Notes under the pieces: model-generated
What the model was told of the DNA's origin: nothing
Seen by the model: the letters and a program-made list of their open reading frames with translations, nothing else
Databases searched by the model: none
NCBI GenBank assembly: GCA_003644895.1
Contig: QNDO01000097.1
Coordinates: 1-6,044 of the forward strand
DNA length: 6,044 nt
Direction of reading: 5' to 3'
Origin: Candidatus Hydrothermota bacterium
Lineage (GTDB): Bacteria > Hydrothermota > Hydrothermia > UBA1063
Program-made: the position numbers and the translations under genes
Shown: piece by piece, positions 5,696 to 6,044 of the stretch
How positions within the stretch are numbered: position 1 is the first letter of the stretch
Layout of the letters: every line of letters starts with the position of its first letter

Positions 5696-6044
5696 ATGTA
5701 CAGTATTGTATTAGTAATATTAATGAATTTAAATGCGTTGATTACTGTAAGAGCAGAGAGACAAATTAATAGGGTCCTGGATTTGAGGGCGAAACATGAG
5801 ACACCGGAAATCCGCGGATATCCTGATAGAAAATTTCAATTACGAACAATTAACATAAACTCCTCAAAAGCCGTACCTTTAAACCAAAAATTTTTAAAAA
5901 CAAAGCTAAAAGCGGATACGGATACACTCCACTATGACGGCTCTCCAAAATACCGTGATGGTTTCACTTTCAGGTACTACTTCTGCGTCTTTGACCTTGA
6001 TTCTGCCAAGCTCGTAGACTCAACGTGGACGCTCACATCCGGTC
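5696..6044 (+). CDS. Predicted exported protein, N-terminal part (truncated by window edge)
   Basis: An open frame of 116 codons runs off the right edge. The ATG at 5696 is chosen because an AAGGGGGG Shine-Dalgarno sequence and a near-consensus promoter precede it. The N-terminus MYSIVLVILMNLNALITVRA has a hydrophobic core of about 15 residues ending in a V-R-A that could be a signal peptidase site. It lacks the usual basic residue before the core, so a signal peptide is likely but not certain. The following region is basic and polar. A beta-rich-looking, aromatic segment comes next (DTLHYDGSPKYRDGF, then FRYYFCVFDLD), of a kind seen in secreted or surface proteins. I do not recognise a family, and no enzyme motif is visible. 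It follows glycan-synthesis genes but has its own promoter, so a functional link is only a possibility. Confidence 0.75.
   Translation, partial: MYSIVLVILMNLNALITVRAERQINRVLDLRAKHETPEIRGYPDRKFQLRTININSSKAVPLNQKFLKTKLKADTDTLHYDGSPKYRDGFTFRYYFCVFDLDSAKLVDSTWTLTSG

Overview
The window comes from a bacterium: dnaX, ybaB and recR together are a bacterial replication/repair cluster. The DNA is AT-rich, and the proteins are rich in Lys, Glu and Ile, which would fit a thermophilic or deep-branching lineage. That placement is an inference from composition; I cannot assign a phylum. Almost every base is coding and genes overlap tightly. No rRNA, tRNA, CRISPR array or mobile element was seen.

Left half (1-2167), minus strand: an operon read right to left as dnaX (clamp-loader ATPase), ybaB (nucleoid-associated protein), recR (recombination mediator) and then the first 23 codons of a further gene that runs off the left edge. 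All junctions overlap (14, 23 and 4 nt). DnaX is a compact gamma-like form with no room for the tau-specific C-terminal domains.

Middle (2168-2250): an 83-nt divergent promoter region. Each side has a -35 box, a 17-bp spacer and a perfect TATAAT. On both sides the start codon lies exactly 6 nt after the -10 box, so both mRNAs are predicted to be leaderless.

Right half, plus strand: two GT4-like glycosyltransferases (2251-3363 and 3360-4595, joined by an ATGA overlap) are followed by an extended-SDR NAD-dependent sugar-nucleotide epimerase/dehydratase (4610-5578). Together they look like the start of a surface-glycan or glycoconjugate locus: the SDR would supply a modified nucleotide sugar and the transferases would add sugars to an acceptor. 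The SDR has its own promoter at the end of the preceding gene, again with TATAAT 6 nt before ATG.

Right edge (5579-6044): an AT-rich gap with a near-consensus promoter (TTGACA, 17 bp, TATAAA). Its spacer is filled by an 18-bp palindrome, and a short 5' leader has a G-rich Shine-Dalgarno sequence in a hairpin loop. It drives a truncated ORF with a signal-peptide-like N-terminus, probably an exported or surface protein of unknown function.

The most notable signal is the repeated leaderless promoter layout (-35, 17 bp, TATAAT, 6 nt, start codon) at all three recognisable promoters other than the one at 5642. Genes inside operons rely instead on Shine-Dalgarno sequences or overlap coupling.
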